Below are positions 1 through 12,206 of a stretch of DNA of 64,000 bases, piece after piece. This DNA comes from Beverwykella pulmonaria (Eukaryota; Ascomycota; Dothideomycetes; Pleosporales; Melanommataceae), in contig BCHH01000005.1 of NCBI GenBank assembly GCA_001599595.1, positions 721,403 to 785,402 on the forward strand, written 5' to 3'. Position 1 is the stretch's first letter. The number at the start of each line of letters is the position of its first letter. The position numbers were made by a program, and so were the translations under genes. Below the pieces are notes generated by a model that had not been told where the DNA came from, searched no databases, and saw only the letters and a program-made list of their open reading frames with translations.

Positions 1-57
1 GTATTCCATCTCCCCCAAGTTGGCACAGGTCCCGTTCGCGATTCTAACGAGACGTAG

Positions 58-1197
58 TTGATTCTCGGCCTATGGCAGGGATTTTGGCTGTTTTTCAACA
101 GCCCCCTCGACGCCTGGTGGCTTTCGGTCAGCGCCATCTTCCTCAATGCTTCGTGGTCGCTACACAATGTCATCGCATGGATGAAGATAAGGCCGTTCCT
201 ATCTCGACCTGTCAGCTTGTTTTTCATTGGTACAGTCATCCTTGTGCAACCCTATTGGGTGCTGGAAATTTATGCCAACTTTGCCTATTTCCACAATATC
301 AATGAGCTGTTTTTGAAGACGCGACCATGGGAAGCCCTGTGTCGTGATCCTTGGTGGAGTTAGCATCTCCTCAAACATGGACCGAAGATCGATATGGAAT
401 GCTAATTGGCATTAGTTTTCACGACGATAATGCTCTTTTGGACCATCAAGAGTTTATACGAAATCACCCTCAAAGAGATCATCCGAATTTCGCCCCGGTT
501 CGCCATCATGCTCGTCGCTATGGTCCTCAGTATCGTATTCATCGTTCTCGACATCTGTTCCGTGACGGGCGCTCTCCATACTGGGACGGTCGGCATAAAC
601 CCCTTCTGGAAACTTGCATTCGTCTTCAAATGTCTTACGGACACGCTGGTGCTAGACGACTTCAAAATGGCGTTGGACCGGCTGAGGGCATTCAAAATCA
701 GCCGTCTGGGGAGCTTCTCTCAGGACGTGAGCGACCGCCGATCCCGCAATAACACAAATCTTATCCACACGTGGGAAGAGGTGGCACGCGAAGCTCGCAA
801 AACTCCTGCAATCATACCCAGCCCGGACGGCGAACTTGTCAAACATTCTAACCACTTCCCCGGCTTCAACCCACGGCAAAAACACGAAGACTCGGCAGTC
901 TCTCCTCCCAACCAAATCCATCACAAGAACTCCTCAGGCGGTAGCTTCGAGCCGGAGGACTTAGTTCCAAGTGCACTGGCAGATATTCCGCTTATGAGGA
1001 CGATGGAGGTTGCACATGCATCGGAGAGGAGAAATTCGGAGATGAAACACGTTGAGTGGATTGACGACGTTGACGAGATTCAAGAGCACTTGGCAGAAGA
1101 AAACGATTATGGCCAGGCACTGAGAGAGATGGAGGGATGCAGCCCGTCTACAAGCCCTACCAAGGCGAGTTTTCCGCGCCGGTCACATCCTCCCTGA
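58..1197 (+). CDS. Multi-pass membrane protein, 5' end outside the window
   Basis: Coding pieces are 58..358 and 416..1197, joined across a 57-nt intron (GTTAGC..ATTAG, branch CTAAT) that keeps phase. A CTAAC branch site and TAG acceptor end at base 57, so base 58 opens an internal exon and the true start lies to the left. The visible part begins with four to five hydrophobic segments rich in Trp and Phe, followed by a cytosolic-looking tail of about 180 residues that is polar, Ser/Pro-rich and acidic. It resembles fungal integral membrane proteins of unknown function; I recognise no catalytic motif. The joined frame reads smoothly through the splice (DPWW then I, then FTTIML). The exon structure is well supported; the function is unknown. 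Confidence 0.7.
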
Positions 1198-3518
1198 GAC
1201 CACCATGCGATATTTAGAAACCCGAATTCAATGCACACCGGTATATACCACGAAATCGCCAGGACCGTATCTATTAGACCATGATTAGAACACGACGAGG
1301 CGCCATGGAAAGATCTGAGCATCAACCCTATTGAAAGCTCCATGCCCGGGGCTGAACAGCGTCTGCCTACCAAGGCCACACCTCTCGGCGCCCGACCCAC
1401 TTCGTGACGTCATATCTAGAGGGCACGCACAATGCTGTCAATTGAGCACGAGCTGATCCTTGTGACTCGTCTCGAATCTAACTCGCAGACATGTCGCCCT
1501 GGATTATTGTAGACAGACTTGATGAAAGGAGAGAAGAAAGTTAGAATTGGGGGAAGGTCTTGGCAGGATCATTTGTGGCATTTCCTGCGTTGAAGTAGCT
1601 TGAAATTTGTGAATACTACCGGTAGGAAGGTATCACATCAATTTGTACGATATTTGCATAAATGTTGTTTCTATATCACGTGGTTGATGCCAAGTCCCGA
1701 CACGGGCCTTGGTGCCTCAGGGCAGAACTTCCTCGTCCTTCTCCTCCACCTTGTCCATCTCTCCTCAGCCATCATCAACAGCCTCATTGTACGCTCAATA
1801 GGCTAATATGGCTCGATTTCTATCCCCACCCACCATCCCAACAAGTTCGACACGAACCCAAACCACTTGCGTTGTTTTTTGCATTTATTTTGATTCTTTG
1901 CTTTTCTGTATATAGTCCGAAGCCGGGTGGCCAGCTCCCACTCAGAGTACTACGTACTACGTACTCTCCAATATCTGTAGGCCCCTGAGTACCCTCGGAG
2001 GGTATCTCATCGCTCGCACGTGACTGGGCCATGAGAGTTCTCACACGAGACTCAACTACGGGAGCTGCCCCTGAGCTTACGCCCCCAAATCAAGCGTTAC
2101 AAACAAGATAAACACCTACTTCCCTGATGATGATGCGTGAGAGATAGATCATGTCATAATTCCAAAGTTGTTCGATGCGATCATTCTACTTCATGCACTT
2201 GAACAGTGTTCACATGTCTAGTTGCCTACTCATTTCATGCTAGCCTACTGTCCCCTGCCCTTATCCTCCGTTATTCCCCTATTTTCACCGGGAGACCAGC
2301 AAAACCGAAGCGTTCATGCATGCCTTTACCAAGGCCGAGGTGGTGGGATTTCGCGGGTCAGGCTTAGCGTGCAAAACGGGAATCCCTACGTCGATCTTAG
2401 TTTTATCTCTCCCTGTCAATCAGTGCGGAACTTGAAACAACTTTTGACGGTCTTGGCACATCTGAATGCGGCGTTAATGATCGAAGGATGTTGAAGTTCC
2501 CAATAACAGGGCTGGGAGCCACGCCAGGGTCCTGTTGAGCAGATCGATCAATTCCTTTCTGCCCTTTGCGCGCATTTCCATTTCATTGTTCTGTTCGGCT
2601 AGTCGAATATGGATTTTAGGCCGAGTATTTGGTGCCTCTTAGCTGCAATCTGTCCTAGAAGAATCCTAAGAAGACCTCTATGGAATGTAGCGGCGCTCAC
2701 AAAGAGGCAGAAGAACTATTTTATGTACGAACTACGTACAGGAGAATTGGCTTGAACCTGAGAGCGATAAGCATACCTACTTCCCTTCCGATGTTTCCTT
2801 AGGCTCGCATAGACCCTCCCGCCGTTAAGCCATAGGCTGCCAAACAGTGAGCTATTACCCATCAATCAGTGCGCCGAGATCCGCCATAACCTTATTGTCT
2901 CTCCTAGAGCTCAGATAGCATAGATATAAGCAATAATTGTATTATTGAAATTTTATTTGAGATCTCCCAGACTTCACACTTTTTTAAATACCTGAACCTT
3001 CCACTCGTTCATTTCTTCATCCTCCTGCGGGCTGCCATTCTTTCAAACAACCATCATCATGTTTTCCCTCGGTTCTTGCGTCTATTGCCGCAGCGGCGGG
3101 TGTAGTGGGAAAACTAACAAGTTTTGCGGGAGCTTCGACGGGTGGTGGATCGGCGAGGCCTCTACAACCTAAAGGCTCAAAGTCCGCGTTTTCTCCAGCC
3201 CCGTTGTTCTCCCCCCAACAACAAAACTCATATCCACCATACTAACTACCCAAGCTCTCCTATTGCTCCTCACCAAAGCTGAAGTTGGCACTACCCGCTG
3301 CATCGGCTTCAACTACGGCGACGACACCGCAGAAGTGAATGTGGCAATCCCCTCCCACTCTCTTGCTTCTTTGATATGAATACTATCTAAACACAGACTT
3401 AATTACAACTCGGAGTGGTAACCTGTAGAATGACAATTAGAAAACCTGTCTATATATGATCCTGTCGATTTCGCAGAGCCACAAAAGATAATCTGGCTTA
3501 CTCCACGAACCCATTGCA
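1198..3518. other. Gene-free stretch with a possible decayed secreted-protein start
   Basis: I see no convincing gene. At 3061-3380 an ATG is followed, after a one-base shift, by a signal-peptide-like run (VLASIAAAAGVV) and a short Ser/Gly/Pro-rich frame that soon hits stops. It may be the relic of a secreted protein. Around 1950-1970 there is a short run of ACGTACTACGTACT repeats. The rest is ordinary intergenic sequence. Confidence 0.5.
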
Positions 3519-4485
3519 ATGATGAAAGGTTTTCTTGCACTCCTTGCAGCATCTCTGGTTCTTGCGCACTGTAGGTGAATTCAGGGCCTACTCTACCCCA
3601 TGGTCTCTAACATACATCCTAGATGTCTTCAGACATCTCATTTTGAACGGCAAACAAACAGACCAGTGGCAGTACATCCGGTAGGTCCCTACGAACCATC
3701 GATCTTCTTCCCTCTCACAGCAGCAGCGAGGTTGCCGGCGATCCAAGCTACCCAGCTCCACCCTCCGACCAATTCGCAAAAGTCATCCCCCAGTACAATT
3801 TGTCCTCGCCAGATATTGTCTGTGGACAACAAGCCTGGTTATCAGGCCCAAATACCCAGACCGCAAATGTAGCTGCTGGGGACGAAATTGGAATTAGGTT
3901 TGCAACTGATATACCGTATGCGTATACTACCATCGGTCACTAAGGACCGGTACATGTATATTTATCGAAGGCGCCTAACGGTGGCATTGAGGGATACTCT
4001 GGCATCGATGAGGATTGGTTTAAGATTGCGTATGGTGGGCCAAGGAATAGGACGCAGTTCATACCTTAGCAGGCAACCGAGGTCAGCGCCACTTCCCTAT
4101 CGATGAACCGCATTCATGGTCTCACGCTGAACAATTCCAGTACAACTTCACCATCCCTCTCACCACACCGCCAGGCCAATATCTTGTCCGTATTGAGTCC
4201 ATTTTCATCATGGACACGGAATTCTCCACGCAGTATTATGTAAGCTGTGGTCAGATCAATGTCAGCGGCAAAGGAGGCGGCTTTCCAAGACCTTACATCA
4301 AGTTTCCGGACGGATATAAGTCTAATGATCCCGGTAAGTTTTCTTTGTCGTTTAAATATTTGCTGCTGATGTGTTCTTTTGAAGGACTCGTGGTACCTAG
4401 GAAATACATGAATTGGTATGTTTGGGGTGAAGCGGAGGATTTTACGGGGTATGTGGCGCCGGGACCGGCGGTTTGGGAGGGATAG
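3519..4485 (+). pseudogene. AA9 lytic polysaccharide monooxygenase gene with two internal stops
   Basis: Exons 3519..3570, 3623..3680, 3721..4081, 4141..4333 and 4385..4485 join in phase to about 254 codons, the usual size of a small AA9 (copper-dependent cellulose/hemicellulose oxidase, secreted). Codons 1-16 form a signal peptide (MMKGFLALLAASLVLA). The next residue is His17, the expected N-terminal histidine of the copper brace, completed only after removal of intron 1. Further family marks are PDIVCG, the GH-x-GPVHVYLSKAP segment around the second copper histidine, FTIPLTTPPGQYLVRIES and the C-terminal PGPAVW. Two in-frame stops break the gene: TAA at 3941 (codon 111), in the x of GH-x-GPV, and TAG at 4067 (codon 153). 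An apparent frameshift near 4082 is explained by a 59-nt intron (4082..4140). Sequencing error is possible but would have to occur twice. Confidence 0.8.
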
Positions 4486-4749
4486 GTAAAGGGAGTGTAG
4501 GGGGAAAAGAAGCGCAATGACGCGGAGAGCTTTTGAGCTTTCAAACAGATGATGTTGTAGCGGAGAGTAGCGCGGTTCAGTGAATCAAAAATTCATTTTC
4601 AACGCCAGTCATTTGGTCGTTTTGCGTAGTTTTACTTCAACTTCACGTAATGCATTCAACCTTCACAAAAAAGCAAAAGAAACAAACAAAGACGGAAGAG
4701 TTTATTTTTACAAGTAGAGGTAATCTTCCAGAAATACATAAAGGGGTGT

Positions 4750-6534
4750 TTAGTACAGGGGGAGTTTATAAGCATCAAAAGTGTAGTCCCAAGTATTAAA
4801 CGAGGCTTGATCAAAGACACAACTCTGTGTAGTCCCATTATCCGTCCACAACGGGCGTTTTGGCCAGGCACAAATCTGAGCGTTTGCTCCCATATTATCA
4901 CCAGCAAGGTGCGTTGCATTGAGCGTCGAAGGCGTAATTCCATTCTCTACCCAATCGATCATAACAGCAAAATTTGTCTGCGGCCAGGGACCGTTCGGCT
5001 GAGCAGAGTCGGGCCCGCAATGAGCAGCGCCTGGAACGAGATAGAATTGGTACCAGTCCGCGAGCTTAGCGCTAGACTCATTGAGAGAGAGGCCAGGGTA
5101 CATGATCTTGCGGACGGATTCGTGGTAGTGCACGGATGAGCCAGCCGGGATAGAGCTGTCTGATTCGCCATGGAAGTGCAGGATCTTGCCGCCGTTGCTT
5201 TGGATGGTAGTAAGGTCGGGATTAGTGGTTTGTAGGGAGTCAGCGAACTTATACCAGCCCTCAACCATCCAGTCGCGCACAGTGTCGTAAGTTACGTTTG
5301 CCAGGGTTTCGAGGTTGTTCGCATCTAACTCTTCGAGGAAACGGGCGATCCACTCGCCGCCCATGGAATTGATGCTGAGACCCCAAGTTCCAGTGGTATT
5401 GTCATAGGTTGTAGCGGCGTCGGCAAAACCCGCGCTGGGCTGGTAGGAAATATAGGCTCTCTTTCCTTCGCTATCATGAAGACCATCTAGAATAGCTTGT
5501 GCCACTGCGATGCCCTGAGCAGTCACAGTTCCGTTCTGGGCGGGGTTGTTTGACGCACCACCGGGGCCCATCTGTCTCTTGGCCTTGCCCGGGCCTCCGA
5601 AACTGATTCCGGTGGAGGAGCTGGCGGCGCAGTAATAGGCCATTCCAAGGGTGGCATTGATATTGTAGTGAAGTTGGCAGAGATCAGTTCTAGAAACCAC
5701 TCCATCTACTTTCCCATCTAGTGCATCGCAGTTTGAAATGGTCTCGTTAACAATCTTCTCGAACTCACAGGGTGATGGGTAGTAGCTCAGTGTCTGCTCG
5801 ACAACGTTCGAGAAGATGTGATTGACTTGTTGCTGGCCGTATCTGAAAGCGGGTGCACCAGCAATGATGCCGTCATAAATGTCACCGTAGTGCTGAGCCT
5901 GAGACCAACCTCCATGGCCGCCTTCAGAGCACCCTTGATAATACGCATAGAGCTTGTCGCTGCCCATGTCGAAGAAGTTCGTGGTGAAGGCCTTGCCGAT
6001 CGTTGTGCATTCGCCGAGGCCCTTGTAGCCAAACATGTATACCGAATCCCAGTTTACGGATCCATTGGCATCGAGGAACACAGCATCGAAGTTAGTCGAG
6101 AAGCTGCCAAAGCCCCCATCTGTCGCCCCAGTGGCAGCGCCATAGCTGACGCCAGCTCCTCCAGAATTTTGTGAGTTGATAGCGTAGCCTCCTCCTCCTT
6201 GTGTTTGGTAGCGGTTTTTGAAGTTGGCGGGGGCGGGCATCCAGTATTGAACTAGCACTCTGTCATTTTTCCCATTGTGGCTGTAGGCGAAGGTTACGTT
6301 GCAATAGTCATAATTAGAGTCGGGGAACATGTTCTGGCCAGTGGAAGAGGCGTTGTATACGGCATTGGCAGAGACCGATGTTGGATCCACCGTGATTCCA
6401 AAGATAGTGCCATCGGCTGGTAGTGCGGAGGTAACATAGGATGTCGTGCATACGCTGGCAAGTGAAGTCGAGTTGCTGGCAGCAGCCGCTCCGGTAGCAA
6501 CGGTGGCGCCGATTACTAGAGTTGGAGTGCGCAT
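4750..6534 (-). CDS. Secreted tannase / feruloyl esterase family hydrolase
   Basis: A single uninterrupted frame of 594 residues of the tannase family (Pfam PF07519), secreted enzymes that cleave ester bonds of gallotannins or of ferulic acid on plant cell-wall polysaccharides. An Ala-rich signal peptide covers roughly residues 1-19. The catalytic CS-D-HC arrangement is visible: Cys202-Ser203 in GCSEGG, Asp459 in GESDSS and His505-Cys506 in AAHCGPD; the two cysteines normally form a disulfide next to the active site. Several N-glycosylation sequons fit secretion. Length matches fungal family members, and all key residues are present, so it should be active. It lies tail to tail with the broken AA9 gene, suggesting a small plant-biomass locus. 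Substrate cannot be told from sequence; feruloyl esterase B or tannase are both possible. Confidence 0.93.
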   Translation of the reverse strand: MRTPTLVIGATVATGAAAASNSTSLASVCTTSYVTSALPADGTIFGITVDPTSVSANAVYNASSTGQNMFPDSNYDYCNVTFAYSHNGKNDRVLVQYWMPAPANFKNRYQTQGGGGYAINSQNSGGAGVSYGAATGATDGGFGSFSTNFDAVFLDANGSVNWDSVYMFGYKGLGECTTIGKAFTTNFFDMGSDKLYAYYQGCSEGGHGGWSQAQHYGDIYDGIIAGAPAFRYGQQQVNHIFSNVVEQTLSYYPSPCEFEKIVNETISNCDALDGKVDGVVSRTDLCQLHYNINATLGMAYYCAASSSTGISFGGPGKAKRQMGPGGASNNPAQNGTVTAQGIAVAQAILDGLHDSEGKRAYISYQPSAGFADAATTYDNTTGTWGLSINSMGGEWIARFLEELDANNLETLANVTYDTVRDWMVEGWYKFADSLQTTNPDLTTIQSNGGKILHFHGESDSSIPAGSSVHYHESVRKIMYPGLSLNESSAKLADWYQFYLVPGAAHCGPDSAQPNGPWPQTNFAVMIDWVENGITPSTLNATHLAGDNMGANAQICAWPKRPLWTDNGTTQSCVFDQASFNTWDYTFDAYKLPLY

Positions 6535-8890
6535 ATTTGACAGGATAGCAGAAAGTGAATGGATTTTGGATGAAAAATCAGTCCAAGCAGGGATGAGAAA
6601 CCAAGAGCTAGGTGAGCTGGTATGAAGAAGACCGCAAGGGTGGTCTTCCTCTAGTGGGAATCATGCCTCTACATATATGAATTCGTTCGATATACACACC
6701 AGGGATATTCTACGGATATTTCCTGATGTCGTGTATACTGACGCGGCTCCGAGAAGCTGCAGTGTGGCTAGGCCGTGCCATGTCAACCGTTTAGGGTGGA
6801 AATCCCGTCGAATATCGGCAAGAGTCTAGGAAACAAGTGGCTGATGTACAAAACAATGGCACCGCCAAAGATAGATCCAAGTAAACAGGCAGATGAAAGG
6901 TTAATTGAGGGGCAATGACGACGTGCCGAAGCTTCGCCGGGTGAAGTCTTGTTCATCCGTAAGGCTAATTGGTGACGTTGTACGATGGAAACGAAACTAT
7001 TTTCGATGGCCTTAACAGCTAAGTTAAACTTTTCAGCGGTTCCAAGCTTTTCCGGGGGAACCCCTTCCATCCTTGAAAATAATGTTTCATGTTAAAGAGG
7101 TTATTTAATGAGGTAGTTGACGATGGATTCTCTGTTTATTGACGGCCTGCAGATTCTGCCAAAGATGGGTAGACGCCCAACCAAAAATCTGGATGGGTTT
7201 TTTTAAATATAATGTATAACATTATGTTCTAGCTTTTCTTGTTGTTCATCGCTGTATCTCGGGTTTCTGTCCAACAGATATCAAGGTACCGATCCCAAAG
7301 CAGGCCTCAGGGCATTGCGCGAAATTAGGTAACCAGAAATCAGAAGACGGATTGGCTGCGATCGCCCGTTCGTTTAAAGGTGCATCCGATCATCCAAGAG
7401 AGGGGTGGTGGGGACGATCTAGGATTACGTTGTTTGTTGTACGATCCACGCGTCTCAGCCCGCAGGGTTGGGCAGCCTTGGTAGTAGTCAGCCTATAACT
7501 GGCGGAGAAGCGCCGGCATCATGTACGATAAGTATTCGCAACTCGAAGTCATCGTCCTCGAATTTCCACAGTTCTTAATCTGAAGCATTTAGTAAGTTTC
7601 TTCTGTTATTGGGACTGTTTAGACAGTTCATTGTGGCGAATATCATCTAATGAGGGGTTCTCCGGAGTGTTGAGTCTGATTCATTACGCTCGCCAATGCG
7701 TGCTCTGAAATATCGCTACCGTGGGGCGCGCTGTTGGTTTTAATAGTCAGTGAATCGCATCAAGATAATAGCGTCTCTCCATAGTTTTTCCTGTTCAATT
7801 AACGATAGAAGCAGGCTGGCGCGTTCTTCCACGGAGAAAGCCGATCGTGCATTCGTAATTTCGGAAAAGAGAGGAGGTGAAGCCGCCTAGAACCTGCCTC
7901 TTCATGGCGCGTCTTTTGTGCCTACCGCCGCGCAGTTACTGTACTTTCGCCACTGAACCTACGCTATTGGAAGATAGCAAAAAGCTCTTCGTCTCTCATA
8001 ATGAAGGCCCTTCTAGTCCCTATACGGTCATTTGGGAATTGAGTGATGGAAACTGTTGGATAGATGTTGTGAAATGGTCACCGGCGGATTGGTTAATGAA
8101 CTTTTCTTCCTGGGCTTCTTCATTCATTATGATTCCATATTCAAAGAATGTCATTGATCGCGCAATGTAAGCCTTTTCATCAATAGCGACCGCCGAACGC
8201 GATCGCCTTAAAAAGCAAGCACACTTACTTTAGCTCCACGTTCCAAAGATGATGAAATACATTGGTGCAATTGCGCGCAACAACTCCATTCATTTTACGA
8301 TATCGAATGTTTTGTTCTCTCGCCTTTTTAGACCAGTCACAATGGTTCGCAGGCGATGATGGGGACGCCACGCTTCGATTAAGGACTTTGTGGCGCCCTA
8401 AGATTCGGTAATCCTCAAGCACGTGCTTGGTAAAAAGCAAGTCTGGCGCGAATTACTGACAACACGATTCTACTTTGAGGTGAAATGTCACTGCTGCATT
8501 TCGCACGCTTCGAGGTCTAATCCACCTTCCTAGGCCTGGTCCCTCTCGGACGATATTCAAACGAATCGGGCGAAATAAGCGATCATTTTGTAGTCGCTCA
8601 TGAGCCATGATTGGTTCACAAGTCGGAATGGTCGCAAATCTGTGCTTCTGGAAGCCACATCAGGCAAAGATTTTCTGTTTGGCGTTCATTGAGGCTCGTA
8701 TGTGGATGAAATCTGATCAACATGCAGTATGGCGACCCCGAAATGCGATGGTATAAGAGGACGGCCGGTTCGCCGCAACGTATCCATCCACACTCACACA
8801 TTACCCACTACCCACTACCCACTACCCACTGTCCACTATCCACTATCCACTATCCACTACCCTCCCACGTTCAGCAACCAATAATTCAAA
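6535..8890. other. Long gene-free stretch
   Basis: I see no supportable gene over 2.3 kb. Short open frames (for example 7877..8170) lack start context, splice logic or any recognisable family. A TATA-like GGTATAAGAGG at about 8750 and a heptamer repeat at 8801-8862 belong to the promoter of the gene starting at 8891. Confidence 0.5.
8801..8862. repeat. Heptamer microsatellite in a 5' leader
   Basis: About eight imperfect tandem copies of a 7-base unit, ACTACCC shifting to ACTATCC. It lies between the TATA-like box and the start codon of the GPI-protein gene at 8891, so it is probably transcribed as part of the 5' UTR and could vary in copy number between strains. Confidence 0.8.
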
Positions 8891-9361
8891 ATGCGTGTCT
8901 CAACCATCATTCTCTCCTGCGTCGCAACGGGTGCCATGGCCCAAAGCTCGGTATGTCCGCACTTCTGTTACAGCCGGTGGACGACACTGGACACAGTCGA
9001 GTAGACTCTTGATACTAACAGTGGCTGGTAGACCATCCGAACGACCTCTAGTGCTATCGCTGCAAACGCGACCTCTTCCCGAGCCTCGACCTCTTCCAGC
9101 GTCGCGGCTGTGGTGACCTCGCGCTCTAGCTCCACATCTGCTCCCGTCGTCGTTGTTGGATCTACCTCCGCCAGGACCTCGTCTGCTACTGGAGCTTCCG
9201 TCACCACCAGGGCTGCCAATGCCACATCTACCACCAGAGCTGCAACTTCCACCCCGGCTCAAGTCACTAAGAGCGGTGCCAATGAGGGTGTTGTTGCTGG
9301 CCAGCTGGTCAAATACCTTGCTTACGCCGGACTCTCGGGTGCATTGATCATGTTCTTGTAA
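8891..9361 (+). CDS. Small Ser/Thr-rich GPI-anchored cell-surface protein
   Basis: Exons 8891..8950 and 9032..9361 (intron GTATGT..TAG, 81 nt, phase 0) give 129 residues. Residues 1-17 form a signal peptide ending at AMA-Q. The middle is a low-complexity Ser/Thr/Ala/Val tract with a few NAT/NAS-type sites, typical of heavily O-mannosylated wall proteins. The C-terminus has a small-residue region (SGANEG) followed by a hydrophobic tail ending in GALIMFL, the pattern of a GPI-attachment signal. It would be displayed on the plasma membrane or cell wall. No enzymatic domain is seen; such proteins diverge fast, so no closer family can be named. A TATA-like box and a heptamer repeat precede it. Confidence 0.75.
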
Positions 9362-10121
9362 GGAGAAAAATAATTGATTGAGATTAAGGTTTGGGGGTGG
9401 TGATAATGGGACGTAGTGCTTTGGTGGACTGGACGAGTGGTTGGGATTAATTTAGTATAGATCGCGTTGAAGGGTAGTCTAGGAGAACATTATATCATAA
9501 GCTCTTCTGTATATAATCGAGAATATTTAATTCACTGTAGGTTTCAATATGAGAGACACGTGTCAAACCAAGATTTCTTTCTCAATGTCTCTTTTCGAAG
9601 GGGTCTATAAAGAAACATTTCAAGCAAAATGTAGAAAATATGACAAACTCATCTTGAGAAGCAATCGCATCCCGAAGGTATGTTATATCACATTTTGTGC
9701 CGTCCTTTGGATTGAGGATTATAGTGTCTTCATGCCATAATGAACAGGTGTTACCCCATCTTCACCTAATATCTTCGTTCAACTATGTGGTTTTAAACAG
9801 CTACTAAGACTTACTAAGCACGCAGGAAGCATGGATAGCATAATTTGCGGACCCTCTACTTTCTTCTCGTTTCCAATATAGAGAAATTTGAGTACAATGA
9901 CACGGTAAACCGGAGGTCTCGACGTACCTAGAAAGACGGTGCAGAAGAGCTTGTACACGGGCTCTTGAGATTGGTTCAAGAGGTCTTGGGACTGGGATTG
10001 GAATTGGAGTGTCCAACCGAATGCACAGATGCTCGAGATCCCTTAGGTGACTTTGAAGAAGTGGGTGTAGAGTGGGGCTTTGGTCTCGATGTCGAGGAGA
10101 CGCACTTGCTGCGAGGTACGT

Positions 10122-10556
10122 AGTGCGCCGTAGCGAAGAGCTATTTTGCCCGAATCCACCTCTGACAATCGTCGAACGCTTGGATACATGGTGAAAGGAA
10201 GGGTTCTTAGCTCTCATTCAGCTGCTCGCTTCGTCACCATCCAATATAATATATACTTAGCTGGGACCCATCATCGAGGGGGCATCAAACAACGATCCGG
10301 CAACCAACACCTTGCCCCACCAACAATGACCACACGAAGAGGACCCCGAGGGGGGTGACCACAATCATTCTTCTATTTTCTTTTCATAGGTACAACGAAA
10401 TTGCAATAGTCTACTACCAAACCTCATCATCTTCTTTGTGAACGTCACTCGAGACTTTTGATCTTCTTCTTCAGTGCATTGCTACTTCGGACATCGCACG
10501 GCTGCGAGTCACCCTTTACCCTCTGATTTATATATCACCCCTTTACTCTACCCAAG
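10122..10556 (+). repeat. Dispersed repeat, copy A (diverged)
   Basis: Starts at AGTGCGCCGTAGCGAAGAGC and ends near CTTTACTCTACCCAAG. It aligns over its whole length with copy B at 11751..12206. Shared blocks include CCGTAGC-AAGAGCTA, TACAACGAAA-TGCAATAGTCTACT and CTTCGGACATCGCA-GGCTG. Many differences between the copies are C/T or G/A transitions, with a few indels. It looks like a fragment of an old, point-mutated mobile element; I see no terminal repeats or target-site duplication. Confidence 0.75.
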
Positions 10557-11750
10557 TAGGTAGAAGGACTGGGAGATGTAGAGAACGAGGATGAGGCAAA
10601 CTACGGCCCCGCGAGGTACTTTCCGATAGCGCAGAGGATGACAGGCGTATGAAACAGACAATAATGGCGGTCAAGGATTGGATAGGATCCAATGGTAAAG
10701 CCGTACCGATGAGCTCTAGGTTCTGTTCGAATCGATTGGTTGTGACACCCGAACCAATTTCTAGAGTGCACGATCGGAGCTTGTAGTACCGTCTTCAAAA
10801 GCTCCGAATTCATGGTGACAGAACTATTGTTCGAAACCATAATTATTAGAGCCCAGCATCCACATATCACACCTACTAAGGACATAGCAAAATCAAGCCG
10901 TAGATTCAGAGATACAACTGCAGATGCTGGCTAGGCTTACGCTCATTTGTCTCCACCCACTGTTGAAGCCATAGCGTACGGAGGGCAATATTCTGGCATT
11001 TTTCATCGAAAATAAAGGACTTTGTGAAGATTAAGGTATCTGCCAGCGTTGCAGTTCGATTCCCACTCGTGCAGCATTCTGGTGTAAGTGATCTGAATGG
11101 GTCGGCGACGAAGTAGTTCCAACTTCCTGTAAGCTGGAGTGTGGAGGAAGAGGTGTCAAGATGTGTATTGTATGTGATGTATGTACAGCTGATGTATATA
11201 TGACGGACTGATTAGTCAGTGGCATATCCACGTGACATTATGGTGTCCTCGGCTTACACTTCCTTTAGACAGTACTCTTTGATACAAGCGAAACACGCGA
11301 CGACTTGAAAGAGGGTAGCTAATTTCTGGGAAAATTTAAGAAGAGGGTTTGTGAGAAGGGAAAGTCAAAGAAGTGAAGGCCCTAGCTGCAAGATTAGTCT
11401 CGTCGCCAAAAAGACTGAAATGGCGGCATATACTCCGAACATCGCGAAAAGAGCCAGATGAATAGGTATTTTTGCTATTTATGATGTCAGCGTCGCGTCC
11501 TTTAGGTGAATAAATCCTGTCTTGACTTACATATCTAGACTTGCCAGATGAACAAATTTTGGAGCCGTATCGAAGGATTTTTCGTACTTACTAAGCGTAT
11601 TTATATACAATCCATCGCCAGGACCAAATGTTTGTACGAGCTTCATGTCTTTCAGCATACTTAACCTCACTGCGAGGCGCTTTTGCACGCGTTTGATCTA
11701 TTGTTTCTGGGCATCTCTAGATCGCACAATATTGGAATGACCGCGAACAC

Positions 11751-12206
11751 AGTGCGCCGTAGCAAAGAGCTACTTTGCTCAAATCCACCTCAGGCACGGG
11801 TTGAAGGCTTGGGTGCATGGTGCAGGGAACGGGTCTTGGTTTCTCTGTCAGCTGCTTGTTTCGTCTTCACTCAATACGGTATATATATGGGTACCCGAAC
11901 ACCACGCCCATCGATCATCAATCATCGACACCATGAACTGAGCAATCACCCACCATCGAACCGACCACCGAACACACGACCCCCACCCCAACGAGATTAC
12001 GAACATTTTCTTCTATCTTTCTTCACACATCTCTTTTTCGTTCTTTTGATAGCTAGATACAACGAAACTGCAATAGTCTACTGCCCAACCTCACTTTGAT
12101 CATCCTCTTTTCTCAGTGCATTGCTGCTTCGGACATCGCATGGCTGTGAGTTGCCTTCCACCCTCGTGATTTTCTATATCACACCCTTTTACTCCACCCC
12201 AACAGA
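11751..12206 (+). repeat. Dispersed repeat, copy B (diverged)
   Basis: Partner of copy A at 10122..10556, same orientation, slightly longer through small insertions. For example GCTGCTTCGGACATCGCATG here corresponds to GCTACTTCGGACATCGCACG in copy A, differing only by transitions. Confidence 0.75.

Noticed and set aside
4082..4140. Frameshift in the AA9 gene
   Set aside because: A 59-nt intron (GTCAGC..TTCCAG) restores the frame and joins to YNFTIPLTTPPGQ, so only the two stops count as damage.
7877..8170. 97-codon plus-strand frame
   Set aside because: No family resemblance, no start context, AT-rich surroundings; likely chance.
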